In this document: positions 1-11,319 of the stretch, piece by piece
Numbering within the stretch: position 1 is the first letter of the stretch
How the letters are laid out: every line of letters begins with the position of its first letter
Source: Hymenopus coronatus
Lineage: Eukaryota; Arthropoda; Insecta; Mantodea; Hymenopodidae
Assembly (NCBI GenBank): GCA_030762935.1
Contig: CM060900.1
Location: 439,331,259 to 439,395,258, forward strand
Length of the DNA stretch: 64,000 nt
Direction: 5' to 3'
Position numbers and translations under genes: made by a program
Notes under the pieces: generated by a model
Database searches by the model: none
Seen by the model: the letters and a program-made list of their open reading frames with translations, nothing else
What the model was told of the DNA's origin: nothing

Positions 1-50
1 GTTTGTTTGTGGTATAAGTAGAGAAAGTCACGTCAGTGGAACACATCAGA
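1..50 (-). mobile_element. R1 repeat, left-end fragment cut by window edge
   Basis: Reverse complement of the R1 left end. GGAACACATCAGA at 38-50 is the inverted start motif and GAGAAAGTCACG at 21-32 is the inverted subterminal motif. The rest of the copy lies outside the window. Confidence 0.75.
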
Positions 51-1040
51 ACTTTTTTGTCATATTTAAGGTGCTGTTGTTAGTCTGTTGTTTATCACAA
101 CATATGACATATTTTATTGACCATTTATTACTTGTTCGCTGTGATAGGCCAAATAGCTAAGTTATCAACAAAAAGATCAGGTTTTATCATTTTATAAGAT
201 TTTTTTACTCTAGTGTAGTAATAGACGATGTTATTTCTAAAAAAACATATAATTATTTAATGCACAAGGTGAAGGTACAGTGAAGGTACAATAATAAAAA
301 TAAGGTTTTTACAATATGGTAAAGTCCAACATTATTTTATTCCTTTCATGATTATTACGGCTTTTTTGGCACAGAAATAATTGTTGTAATGGGAAAAATA
401 TATATGTACTTTCTAGGTGAGCATAAAGTGACATCTGAGATCGAAATCTGGTTTCTGTATTCTCCGTGTACATACAACGAAATGTATGAGTCTACATGTG
501 CAAAGGCTTATTTCGATTAACATGAAGTAGATAGAAAAGTAAGCTAGCGTAGGAATATTCTGTGGTAAAAAGTATATAAAAGTAAATGATAATGGGTAAA
601 GAAACGCATGTGAATTTATTACAGCGGGTTTGCAAATACGAAAGTATATCTGAAACTTAAGGTTAGTTTTCCTTCACAACAATCTGTAATATACCCTTAT
701 CGCAAATACCTCAAAAGTTCTGTATAATCTATGTTGTATAAGAAGTGCATGCTCCAAATATAAGCTGTTGTTTCCAACCTGAATTTCCTTAAAATGAGGT
801 GTAAATATCTTGCAACATTAAGGAAACTAACATAGCACTGTTAACATGGCACGATCATTGTACATGGTATCAAACAAACCGTGTTTTAATCACATCAACA
901 CCAGTCCCTTATGTTTCGCTTTTGCTCCTCTAAGACGCTAACCAGAACGGTAGTCTCCGCGCATCCGGAATTCCATTCTGAGTGTAAGGGACGACCACAT
1001 CCTATGTTCCTTTGTTTCGATTCGACATTCTCCAGGTTCG
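51..1040. other. AT-rich DNA without recognisable features
   Basis: I see no convincing coding frame, SINE head or transposon end here. Short A and T runs are frequent. Confidence 0.5.
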
Positions 1041-1048
1041 ATCTCGGG

Positions 1049-1073
1049 TACTTCAAGTTGAAAACTTGAAGTA
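1049..1073. repeat. Perfect 11-bp inverted repeat
   Basis: TACTTCAAGTT at 1049-1059 is followed by three bases and its exact reverse complement at 1063-1073. It lies just after a stretch resembling a tRNA B box (GGTTCGATCTC near 1036), so it may be part of a decayed SINE. Confidence 0.7.
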
Positions 1074-1099
1074 TATATTTAGAGCATTGGTTTTCTTTA

Positions 1100-2569
1100 C
1101 CACCTAGATGACTCGGGAAAATTTTTGAGGTATTTGCTATACGAGTACCTATAGCAATAGCTTTCCTTGTCAGTAAGCTCGGGTTGAGAAGGAAGGTGTT
1201 TCTTGATTCTTTCAAGAATATGCAAATAACCGAATGGAATAAGATAAGTCCTGGAGACGATTTGGCACCTCGAATTGAAGAGTGTAGGCAGAATTGAAGA
1301 TTCTGGATGCATTATATAGATTTATCCAGGAATTTAAGATTGTAGTGTTTTCCAACATTCAGAAATTCAGATCTAGAAAAGGTTTGGAAAACAACGTTCT
1401 TAATGTTTCTGGAAAAAAAAAAAAACTTGCCAGGGACAGATGTACCTATGCCACATGTTGTGATCGGGAATGAAGCATTTCCCTTTCCCATTATTCATTA
1501 CAGCCCATATGCAAAATCACAATTACAGAACAACTATGAGAAACGTGTATTTAATTATCGACTAAGTAGAGCGCGTAATGTTGTTGTAAATACATTCGGC
1601 AATATTACATTATCCAATGTAATGGGTTGAAAAGTACATGCTGTAGTGTGTGTGGGTGAGCTCATGTACATGGTCATTGTTGATTCACATGTGCACTTTC
1701 AAATTACATATGATCATATACTTGATTATACAAAAATGTCATATCTCTATTATTTTGTACGTCTCCTATAACTATTGTTAGAAATATATTGTTAGAAAAA
1801 TATCAAATCATTTGTAATTCTATTATTATTGTCGTTGTTGCTGTTATTTCACACTTAAAATTCAATAGTATAGTTTGAAATAATGATAGTTGATACAATA
1901 GTAGACAAATCAATTTTATATATTTTAACGTGTCTATTTCGTTCATGATACGTGATCGTCGGAAGTGGCCAATCCAGTACATTGGCGTGTAAAATTCCAA
2001 CCAATCCGAACTCATTATCTCTGCATTTTAATCGTTTTTATCACACTCTCATGCAATTGTTTTTGTAAATGTATCGCACCCACGTGCATTTGTTTTCTCT
2101 CTGAATATCAGCGTGCAGTGATATTCCCGTATATAATGGCGGGAGTTCCAATAAACATATTAATTGCAATCATGCTTTACTAGGCCAAAATAATAGATTG
2201 TAGCAATACAAAGAGACCTGTGTTTATTTTACGTCACAATAATATAATGTAGTAATACAAAGAGCTCTGAAATTTATGATATGGACATCAAGTTGCAATG
2301 ATTTTGATGCAAATATACGTCAAGACAAATGGGGTTTTACGAATATTATTCTTCGTGTCCATATAGGCTAATCATTGTTATTTTATTCACGAAATAGTAT
2401 TATTAAATACAACTCGAGCTACAACTTTTCTCTAGATAAATTTGCGAGCAAAAGTTGGAGATCTCGTTATATTGCTTATGATAATTTACTTAGATCTTAG
2501 ATATTTTTGAAATTTTTATTCAATCATAAGCATTATAATGTGATTCAGAATTATGACCTAGATATCCCA
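1100..2569. other. AT-rich DNA without recognisable features
   Basis: Several short open frames occur, but none resembles a protein I know and none has codon-like structure. No repeat of the window's families was recognised. Confidence 0.45.
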
Positions 2570-2915
2570 TTGGGAGAGGGATGGAGGAGGGGGGCTTGAA
2601 AACCGGAGACCTACGCCGGAGAACGAAGTTGACCAGAGAGCATTCTTTCTTCCCTGCCATACTGAGACAGATCCCCTCCGACACTTACAACCCTAAAACA
2701 AACCAATGAGATGAAGTGTGAAATCAAATGAGAAATGCGGTTAATTGGAAGAGCTGCAAATTCGAGGGATGTGATGAACCTGCTCAGCATTCTCTTCGTG
2801 GCCCGGAAAAAACCGAAAAACCCCATGGGTAAGAATGGCTGACCGCGGGAATTGAACCCAAGACCTCCCAAATACGAGACACCGTCGCTACAGCCTGCAC
2901 CTCGCCGCTTGGTAA
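2570..2915 (-). mobile_element. tRNA-derived SINE, family S2
   Basis: The right side holds the inverted tRNA-like head, with a B-box-like GGGAATTGAACCC near 2857 followed by ACCTCCCAAAT. The body shares the run CCCTGCCATACTGAGAC and the words ACACTTACAACCCT with copies near 14.5, 21.9 and 45.6 kb. The short open frames crossing it are incidental. Confidence 0.7.
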
Positions 2916-2988
2916 TAACCGAATATGTTTGGTTTTTAACAGAAATCGAATAATAATTATCTATCTACTATCAGCCGTTAGAAAAAAC

Positions 2989-3866
2989 TCTGATGTGTTA
3001 CATCCACTTGACTTTCTCTATCAGTTTTGCAAGCAAAACCATTCTTACAAAATATTATCTTTTATCTACATAATGCTAATCAAACTAAACATTACCAGAA
3101 GTGATTTTATTACTTAGTTCCTTATAAGTACAAGGGAAATAAAGGGAAACCACAAGACTAAAGCGACAGTCAAATGTTTTTAAAAGCTGTCGTTATGCGT
3201 TTGTGTATGAAATTTGTTTCTCTTTCCATGACCAGGAGTAAAGTGAAGGAGATGTGAAACGCATGAGGATTTCCCATTTGAGAAAATTTTAAGTAGTTTA
3301 AAATTGAAACCAATAACAATGAAACCCTCTTAAATTTTTATCTCTACAAAAAAGGTATACGACATAAATCACGTGTTTTATCAAGATATACATTTTTGTG
3401 TATTTCTTTTCTATCTCTTACGATTTAAAAGTCACTCAGAATGAAGAGGACTTCAAGGGCTATTTCCAAGAAATTCAGAATGTACATTTGATATGCCATG
3501 TAAACATCTTTAGTACACGAAATTTTAATAAACATCGTTAGGACCATTTTTTATAAAATCGAATATTTCGAAACATGTTCCATGCATATAGGAGTTTGCG
3601 GTGGGGGATTATTCTGAAAATCTTCGCGACGTGTCCTTGGAAGATAGTTAACTTAAATACCAAGTTTAGTATTTAATCGACTTTTCGATTTTGAGTAATG
3701 TTGTTCCACAGACACACACGGACCATTTTCTAAAAATGCTTTCCTTAGTCAGGGATCCTCAAAACATGTATTTCCAGTGAAATCTCGGTACCCTATTTTG
3801 GGTGGAATACAATACCTTCTCTAACTACTGTGTAATTGTACACATGCGCTAGAGAAAGTAAAAATA
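2989..3866 (+). mobile_element. R1 repeat, near full length
   Basis: It begins TCTGATGTGTTAC and ends GCTAGAGAAAGTAAAAAT. The terminal hairpin carries GTGTA paired with TACAC where most copies have ATGTA with TACAT, which is a paired change. The middle matches the other copies, for example AGTAGTTTAAAATTGAAACC near 3290 and CTTGGAAGATAG near 3636. Confidence 0.85.
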
Positions 3867-3869
3867 AAC

Positions 3870-4595
3870 ACAGAATAACGTGCTTCAACCAACATGCGCA
3901 TTGACTTTACTTTGTTCTGACAGGTGAGGTAACAAATCTGCTAAGATAAACTTCTACACCTCACATACGAAGAATGAATGCCCTGGATTGTCTGAAATCA
4001 GAATATGTCATTCCCTGACCTCTTGCAATGTTTTTCAGCCTTCTGAACATTGGAGGGACAAATGCACAGATAAACTGCAAGGTTACACAAATGAATTACT
4101 TCCGCTAAGAAATATATTACAGAAGTGAATAATGATGTTTACGAAACTACATTTTGCTTAAGCGATTATGTGTCCCAAGGTTATGGTTGTTAACAATGTT
4201 TGCGAACTAAAAAACAAGATGACGCACCGGAAATGCCAAGATAAATGACTTTTGTTCTGAAAGCCAATATCGATTCACAGAAACAAGTATGTATTTATTA
4301 GCTGTAGTTGGGTACTGCCCGGTGGCAGAGTTAAATGTACAAAAGTCACCTACAGTAATAATCTTACAGTTAATAATAGTATTATAAATTAATAATAGAA
4401 ATACAATTAATATGGTATATGTGTATACATGGATTTTGAAATACCTAACTACTTATTATTCAGTATAGCAATACTATGTCAATTACCAGCATGTTTATAA
4501 GTTACTATAAAACCTTAACATTAATAGATATAGAACAGTTTTTGATATCTTAATTACTTCACAATATTTACTTTAATTAATTATCTAACATTTAT
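3870..4595. other. Unassigned AT-rich DNA
   Basis: No family recognised. The stretch from 4360 to 4595 is extremely AT-rich. Confidence 0.45.
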
Positions 4596-5075
4596 TCACT
4601 TTAAATTATCCCTCAACTTCTTTAAGGTAAGAGGGCAGCCCTGAAAGCCTGCTACAGGCAGTTCACTCCATTCGTCAATGGTCTTATTAACAACAACAAA
4701 ACAAAAAACAAAAAAACGACAAAAAATAAAAAAAAAATCCTACGTTGGTTCTGTACCTTCTACCCCTAATTTTAAACAAATGATCGTTTCGTTCGCACTA
4801 TGCCGGCTTTTCTTACCTATTTCTAACGTCCACCCATGCATTTAAATCAGTATAAGACTTAAATAGTGCGATTAACCTATGTCTTTTATGTCTAAATTTT
4901 GGCGGCTCCCATTCTTCGCCAACCCTGTATAGGTCCCAGCATGCTACTCCATATTCCATAGCTGACCTCACTAAAGACTTGTAGGCAATTTCCCTGGACT
5001 TTACGCTCCCCTTTTTCAGTATTCTCATTACGAAGGGCATCCTTGTACTAACTAATCCAGTTCGCTCTAGAAAGC
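4596..5075 (-). mobile_element. Non-LTR retrotransposon remnant: 3' end of reverse transcriptase ORF
   Basis: Read on the minus strand, the stretch encodes the end of a LINE reverse transcriptase. It contains FVMRILKKGS, then SREIAYKSLVRSAMEYG and ACWD, the usual LVRPxxEYGxxCWDP motif after the RT core. It closes with KIRGRRYRTN and NKTIDEWSELP before a stop at 4596-4598. In the family this is the tail just before the 3' UTR. Two in-frame stops and an A-rich interruption (4680-4735 on the plus strand) show that it is dead. The catalytic part of the RT and the endonuclease are absent, as expected for a 5'-truncated insertion. I infer a CR1/Jockey-like clade but cannot be sure. Confidence 0.75.
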
Positions 5076-5079
5076 ATTA

Positions 5080-5660
5080 ATGTTTCCATTGAGAGTACTA
5101 TTTACTTCACAAGAAATTCTTATTCAGACTGAACTCAAAATCGTATGCAACTAGTGACTTTCAGCACCTTGGAATGTTTCATTATCTTGAGATTTTGAGA
5201 CATTCCTTATAGTAGGATAGTAATATTATTCCGAATCAAATTAAGCATTGCTTAAAATAACTGAGATCACACAGAAACACTAATTGTTAACTCCGATAAT
5301 GTATATGAAAATAACTATAAATGGAAAAATGTCCAAGGAAAATACATATCTAGTATGAGAGTGATCGAGTTACGATTACTAACCATCTTATTTTTTATTT
5401 ATAACAGTAGAAACGCTTCTTCGAAGAATATTATATACAGTGTTTCAAGCAATGCATAATACTAATAAAAATTAAATTAACTCCCATTTTAAATCCTTGG
5501 TCACGGCATAGTTAACATTTTAGAACATATAGAAACACAACGTTCAACCATTATCCTACACGTAAGATAATACTCTTAAACGCTATTTATGACTTTGTAC
5601 ATTTTTCAGAAATACATTATTTTCTATAATTGCATGCATAATTTAATTTGTTTGCACGAA
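5080..5660. other. Unassigned AT-rich DNA
   Basis: Nothing recognised. It may include unrecognised 5' parts of the neighbouring LINE remnant. Confidence 0.4.
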
Positions 5661-5664
5661 GATC

Positions 5665-5968
5665 CATTCCACTGCTAGAGCTTTCCAGAGAGGGCGGTGA
5701 ACGACTCGTCGACCAGGCAGCCCTCTTATTGTTCATGGGTTTTTCCTTTGGGCAACTATCCACGACATCTGTCCCACACCGCCGTGTGCCACGAAACCTA
5801 GAAGCACACTTAAAGATGAGAAGGAAACAGAATGGAATTGAAATGGTTAAAAGGAAATCGTGTTAGCTGAGAATACACACCGACATTCGCCTAGCGACCG
5901 AAGAAAATCATTAATACCTCAAAGATGGAGTGCATTGTCGACGGGAATCGAACCCGGGAAATAAAGAA
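5665..5968 (-). mobile_element. tRNA-derived SINE, family S2 (b type)
   Basis: The inverted B box GGGAATCGAACCCGGG lies near 5940-5956. The body shares GAACGACTCGTCGACCAGGC and the word CTAGAAGCACAC with the copy at 60.9-61.2 kb. Confidence 0.65.
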
Positions 5969-6156
5969 TGGAACCATATTGCTCGTTTGATAGCACTTGC
6001 TGACAAAAGACGTACACAACAAGAAATATGTTTGTTTTTCAATGGGACTCGTCCAGATCGAGAAATTGTTTCACAGGCAACGGAAAGCAGAACAGCTATA
6101 AAATTAAAAGAGCACACACATCAGAGATACTTCAGTGTTTCCTACATTTAAAAAAA

Positions 6157-7027
6157 TCTGATTTGTTCTATTCACATCACTTTCTCTACATGTTCTACAA
6201 ATATTCTTACAAAAGATTATTCTTTTCTCTACATTACTCTAATCGAGAGATCCATTAGCAGAAATTACCTTATTACTTGGTTCCGTGTAAGTAGAAGGGA
6301 AATAAGGAAAAACATTAGGCTAAAGCGACAGTCAAATCTTTTTAAAAGCTGGTCGCTATGTGGAAAAATTGAAATTGGGTTTCTTTACATAACCAGGAGT
6401 AAAACAAAAGAGATATGAATCGAAAGATGACTTCCCTTTTAAGTTTAAGTACTTTTTATTGAAACCCATAACGAGTACTATCTCGGAAATGGTTAACTCT
6501 ACAAGAAAAGATGTGTACGACATAAATTGCGTGTTTTTAGGAGATCTATATTTTTGTGTGGTAAGTTTTTGTCTATCTCTTTTGATTTACCAATTATACA
6601 AGTCATCCAAAAATGAACAAGTCTTCACAGACTATTTCCTAAAAAATTTAGATATACATTTCATTTGTCATGGAAATAACTTAAATATATACTATTTTAT
6701 TCAAAATTGTTAGAGGCATTTTTAAGAATTCCAAAATTTTCGAAATATGTTCCATATAAAGGGCAGTTGGGGTGGGAGTATTTCCCTGAAAATCCTCGTG
6801 TCGCATTCCTGGAAGATAGTGAACTTAAATACCAAGTTTGGCATTTAACGGACTTTTCGTTTTTAAGTTATGTCGTACACACACGGATAGAACCTTGTCA
6901 AAAATGCCTTTTTGAATTTAGGAAATCTCAAAAAATGTATTTCCGGTGAAATCTCGGTATCGATTTTTGGGTGGAAGATAATACCTTCTCTACCTACTTA
7001 TAAATTGTACATACCCGCTAGAGAAAC
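6157..7027 (+). mobile_element. R1 repeat, near full length
   Basis: It starts TCTGATTTGTTCT after an A run and ends CGCTAGAGAAAC. The body is collinear with the other copies, including TCGTGTCGCATTCCTGGAAG near 6796. Several short frames run through it, but stop positions are not shared between copies. Confidence 0.85.
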
Positions 7028-7029
7028 AA

Positions 7030-7770
7030 ATAACTTAGAATAAGTCAGAGAAAAAATAGCTTAGTTTGATTTTGTTTAATTTGCCTAAGTTAATTAGGAA
7101 ATGTCCTTCGTATAATGTTGGATTTTTCAACAGAAAAAAGATTCTTGCATAACATATTGAATTCTTAAATAATTATGCATAACGTAAATGTAAATCAAAC
7201 TGAATCGTCTAAGCATTAGCAATGCAAATTTTAAACACAAACAAACATATGTTAAAGTATTGATTAAATTATATTAAAATACTTCAGGTTCCAATATATT
7301 TACAATTTATTTTGGTGTGGATTCACATTTAAGGTTATAAAGGTTCGGTGACATTCTGGCCCGTGGAATTCACTTTTTGAAACCTAATACAGCATATCTT
7401 GAGTAAAAGAAATACTATCAGACCTAAAGTCACCCTAATATAGAAACCTAGAATAATAAAAAATACTTGCAACATTACAAGTCGCCTTTAAGGCATGATG
7501 TATCAGAGTAATTTAGTGACCTTGACGGTTCATCAGGATATACCTCGTATAAGCATCAGATGAGAAATTTTATCAGGGTATTTCTGACCATCCGGCCATT
7601 GCAATGAATTTTTTGTATCTAATTTAGTTTTCATATTTCAGCATTTCATTAATTTCTATCCGGCAAGAAAGTTCACAAATTGATTTTGTAACCTTACTCA
7701 ATGATACTACCACTTACATGACTGTATTTTACGTGGTGGTACGGACGTCATCTGGGCATTAAGGAAATGT
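7030..7770. other. Unassigned AT-rich DNA
   Basis: I recognise no repeat family or gene. Confidence 0.4.
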
Positions 7771-7815
7771 AGAGAAAATGTATACTCTATGGATTATGTA
7801 GTCAATAAGCATAAC

Positions 7816-9503
7816 ATTTTTATTTTCTCTACCAAGTGAGCGTACGCGCATAATAGGTAGAGAAAATGTATTCCATTTAAAAGCTCGATACCGAGATTTC
7901 ACCAAACATTCATATTCTGAGAACCCCTGAATAAAAAGAAACACTTCAGTAAAAGCTCCGTGTACGACGAGTGATAAAAAAATAACAGGAACTTTGGTTT
8001 TTCTTAAACAATTTTTACTTATGCATCTACATCAAATTTGTGCTCTTCAAAAAAACTGCCTCAGATATACACTTGTGCCAGCACTTTTTCCAATCTTGGA
8101 AGCAACTCTGGAGATCACTTTTCCTTATGATGTTCAGCTACATCAGCGATTCTGTTTTTAGATCTCCAATTGTGGCTAAACGACTCTTTTCAGCCTCGGA
8201 AATAAAAAGAAGTCGCAGGTGGCCATATCCGACGAATAAGGTGGGTGAGGCAACATAACGGTTCTGGTTTTTGCCCAAAAATCACGAAGAAGCGTTGAGA
8301 TGTGAGCAGGAGCAATATCCCTTAGTGGTTTTGCGAAAATTATGGTCGTTTTCTTCGAATTACTTCATGCAAACGGCGCATAACTTCTAAGTAGTATTCC
8401 TTATTAACTTTATAACCATATGGCAAAATCATTTTGTGCATCTTCCACATTGTCGTCAGTAATTGATTTGCTAGGACATCCAGGGGATCGTCGTCTTCAG
8501 AGTCTCCTCGACCCTCTTTGAAATGTCGATACCACTCGGAACCCCTTGTCTCGCTCGTAGTAGATTTGCCAAAAGCAGCAGCCATCATTTCAATACTTTA
8601 TTCCATTTTTCAAGCAACATTTAATATAAATTCACTGAACCATCAAAAACACGTATAACCCTCTTACCTGTCAACAATAAACTAAGTACTTAAAACAGCT
8701 GAAAATGCAATCATGCATCAGGACCATTTGTACCTACAAGAAAAAAGAAAAATTTTGAAACTCGGTTCTTAAAAATCCGCGAAATTAAAATATTCCCGTA
8801 TGTGTATTTTGGGCAGCATAACCAAAAAACGAGGAGTTTCTTAAATACTGAAATTTATATTTAAGTTTAGTATCTTCCAAGGATACGATACGAGGATTTT
8901 CAGTAAAATCTCCCAATTCAAGCTACCCCTTAGATGGAAGATTTTTGTAAATGTTCTATTTTCTCAAAAATGGCTGTAACAATTGTTATTCAAATACTTG
9001 ATATTAACGAAATTTGCATGGGAAATAAAATGTATATCTTGAATTTATTCGAAATAATCTCTCAAAACTCTTCATTCCGTATGGCTTTTGCATAACTAGT
9101 AAACAAAAACTTACGATACAAAAAATGTAGATTGGTTAAAGCAAACACTTTATGTCATACACAACTTTTGTAGATCTATTTACGAGAAATTCCTTGTTAT
9201 TGGTTTTAAATTTTCCAATATTTATCTTTTTACAAATAGGAGGCCGTTATTCACCTTTGTTCTGGTCATGCAAACAGAAGGGAATTTCAGTTGTATCACT
9301 TAGCGACCGACTTTTAATTGACCTGACTAACGTTTTAACCAAGCCTATTGTCCTATTTCCCTTCTAATTAGACGGACCTAGGTAATGCAACAATTTCTGA
9401 TAATGTTCATTTCTATCAGCACGAAGTACGGAGAAGAATAAGCTTTTGTAGGAATAATTTGCTGCAGATTAGGTAGAGAGACATATGAATGGAATACATT
9501 AAA
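7816..9503 (-). mobile_element. R1 repeat, near full length, split by a mariner
   Basis: The inverted right end lies at 7816-7962 and the rest at 8801-9503, ending in the inverted left end GGAATACATT. The two parts join cleanly when the mariner at 7965-8798 and one TA are removed. The right-end hairpin has perfect 12-base arms, ATTTTCTCTACC at 7822-7833 and its complement at 7856-7867. A further piece resembling an R1 right end sits just outside at about 7778-7815. Confidence 0.85.
7965..8798 (-). mobile_element. mariner transposon, internally deleted
   Basis: An 834-bp mariner inserted in R1, flanked by TA at 7963-7964 and 8799-8800. On the minus strand the N-terminal helix-turn-helix reads FGKSTTSETRGSEWYRHFKE followed by the GRxDSEDDD segment. 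Translation then passes in another frame into PGCPSKSITDDNVEDA. A deletion then joins this to VNKEYYLEVMRRLHE and, after a frame change, to DIAPAH and PPYSSDMATCDFFLFP. The two later catalytic aspartates are visible with 34 residues between them (D34D). The first aspartate lies in the deleted part. Full-length mariners are about 1.28 kb. The two ends match each other only weakly. Confidence 0.85.
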
Positions 9504-9721
9504 TAAATGGCATCTAAACTGTAAAACAATATAATACAGGACGTACTATTCACTCTCGAAGCCAAATTTGCGTTTATAAAAATGAAACGGCCAATCTCAA
9601 TTTAACAAAATTTACAATTTCCCATACCTTGGTACATATGCGTGAAAAACGTAGTGATTTAGTGATAGATGACACCAAGGTCTGATTTGCTTTCTCTAGC
9701 ACGTTTGTAAAAATGGAAATG

Positions 9722-9838
9722 ACGTTTTATTTATGGACGCTCTTTAACTGCTGTGGTGACGCTCCCATTCTATACTGTGCGTGAAAAACCACTTATTTTT
9801 TCTTAGAGGGCTCTCTATTAGGCTTGAGGCTATTTTAC
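9722..9838 (-). mobile_element. SINE family S5, 3' part
   Basis: This is the inverse of the S5 tail, containing GGACGCTCTTTAACTGC. It abuts the next S5 part tail-outward and forms a large imperfect palindrome with it. Confidence 0.6.
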
Positions 9839-9992
9839 GTGCCAAAAATCTACGACAAGTGCCGTAGACTTACTGCAAGTAAAAGCACCTCAAACCTGAG
9901 GTCTCTGAGCAAAATTAAATCTTCTTGCACGTCCAATATAGAACGGGAACACTGAGAAACACAGTAGTTAAAGACCGTCCATAAGTAACATC
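9839..9992 (+). mobile_element. SINE family S5, 3' part
   Basis: It shares GGTCTCTGAGCAAAATTAA and CACAGTAGTTAAAGA with the S5 copies at 24.0-24.3 and 53.2-53.4 kb. The tRNA-like head is missing. Confidence 0.65.
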
Positions 9993-10263
9993 CTACAGTT
10001 AAAAAAAGTGCGATTATTCGAGTATTTGTGTTACAGTTTCAAAAGTAACGCTCTGCTCATAGCAATACGTTCGGTTACAATTCAACTCTTCAAGTGTGTA
10101 TATGATGCCAGAGCTTAAAAGCGTCGGTTTCCCAACTTCCAATAGAAAGCAACGTCTACTGCAAATCTTTCGGCGAACCACACTTTTTCATATAACAGCG
10201 TAGGCTTGTACGACTGGAGTTTCTGTTAATATCAGTTGGCCTGACTGCCCTCTTATTTCACGA

Positions 10264-10521
10264 GTGCAGATAAAATTGGTGCGGTAAAAGAGTTTCAGAG
10301 CTCAACGGGGCTATTTCAAGTTAAAACTCGCCAAGAGAGAACTGACAAGAGCCACCTTCGCTGTATCCCCGTTGCTTATCAGGGGAGGTGGTGAGCGGGT
10401 AGCATTCATCGCGAGGGCTAAAGCGAAGGTCGCTCAGGCAAATTCTCCGCTGATATGTTTTCATTTGAAATAGCCCCGTTGAGCTGTACAACTCTTTTTA
10501 CGCACCAAGGGATATCTGCAC
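10264..10521. mobile_element. Fold-back MITE-like element with long inverted repeats
   Basis: GTGCAGATA at 10264 and TATCTGCAC ending at 10521 open and close two long arms. The arms share GAGCTCAACGGGGCTATTTC in one orientation and its near complement at about 10466-10485. Inner parts also pair, with ACCTTCGCT near 10352 and AGCGAAGGT near 10423, so almost the whole element folds on itself. There is no coding sequence and I see no clear target duplication. Confidence 0.75.
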
Positions 10522-10524
10522 ACG

Positions 10525-11040
10525 TTGGTCCACCTGGTATATTTATCTTCCGGGCTTTGATGCCGCGGCCCATTGGTTTCTATTGCATAACCTGACGTTT
10601 CATTCAGAAATGTGGTGGATATCTACAGAGGAACTAAAATATGCTGCTGAGATCTGTCAGAATATATGAAGACGGATCTCTATAAACTTAACAGTCGTCT
10701 AAGAGGAGGAAGAAATATTGAACTTCTGCTCGCCGCAAAATGCCTACGGAAATCCATGTAAGATTTACTCTAAGCTCTTCCTGTTGTAAGAATACCGCAA
10801 ACTTATTTTATTGAAAGTTCAAAAATGTTCTTTTATTCAACATTTTTAGGCGCATGGGTCTTCTAAATTCTTTGATGAAAGAGTTTTTATTAATTTTTTA
10901 AGGACTGCTGAATACAAAATATTTTTGCACAACAAGCAGATCAATATTCGCTCGATCTTGCGCGTCCTAGACACCCCTTGCCCCTCACAAGCTATGCCCC
11001 TTCAAATACTGTGAAATTTCTCGATTTGCGTCCCCATGGC
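10525..11040. other. Unassigned DNA
   Basis: No recognisable feature before the SINE that follows. Confidence 0.4.
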
Positions 11041-11054
11041 CACGCTCCTTAAAG

Positions 11055-11274
11055 TGCCTACTTTGGTGTTTCGTGGTGCAGGGAATCCTGGGTTCGAGCC
11101 CTACCTTGGATAAGGGTGTCTATATGTTTGTTAAATGTGCATATGTCTGGTGTGTGTATTAAAAGAAAACGGTAACTAAACAGAAAACAAAGTAAATATT
11201 AGGAAAATGAAAAATAGAGGAAAAGGGAATATAGCACCGGAGTCCAGACACGACTTCGGAACTGTATTTCTTTT

Positions 11275-11315
<41 letters not shown>
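11055..11315 (+). mobile_element. SINE family S1 with A38 tail
   Basis: The tRNA-like TpsiC part is TGGGTTCGAGCCC near 11090. The tail carries a hairpin, CGGAGTC at 11238-11244 and GACTTCG at 11252-11258, then ACTGTATTTC and about 38 uninterrupted A residues. The long A tail suggests a fairly recent insertion. Confidence 0.8.
11278..11315. repeat. Poly(A), 38 bases
   Basis: This is the 3' tail of the S1 SINE. Confidence 0.9.

Positions 11316-11319
<4 letters not shown>

Noticed and set aside
2989..3866. R1 as a Helitron (it starts with TC and has a 3' hairpin)
   Set aside because: The 3' end is GTAAAAAT, not CTRR, the hairpin lies at the very end rather than about 10 bp upstream of CTRR, and insertion between A and T is not consistent.
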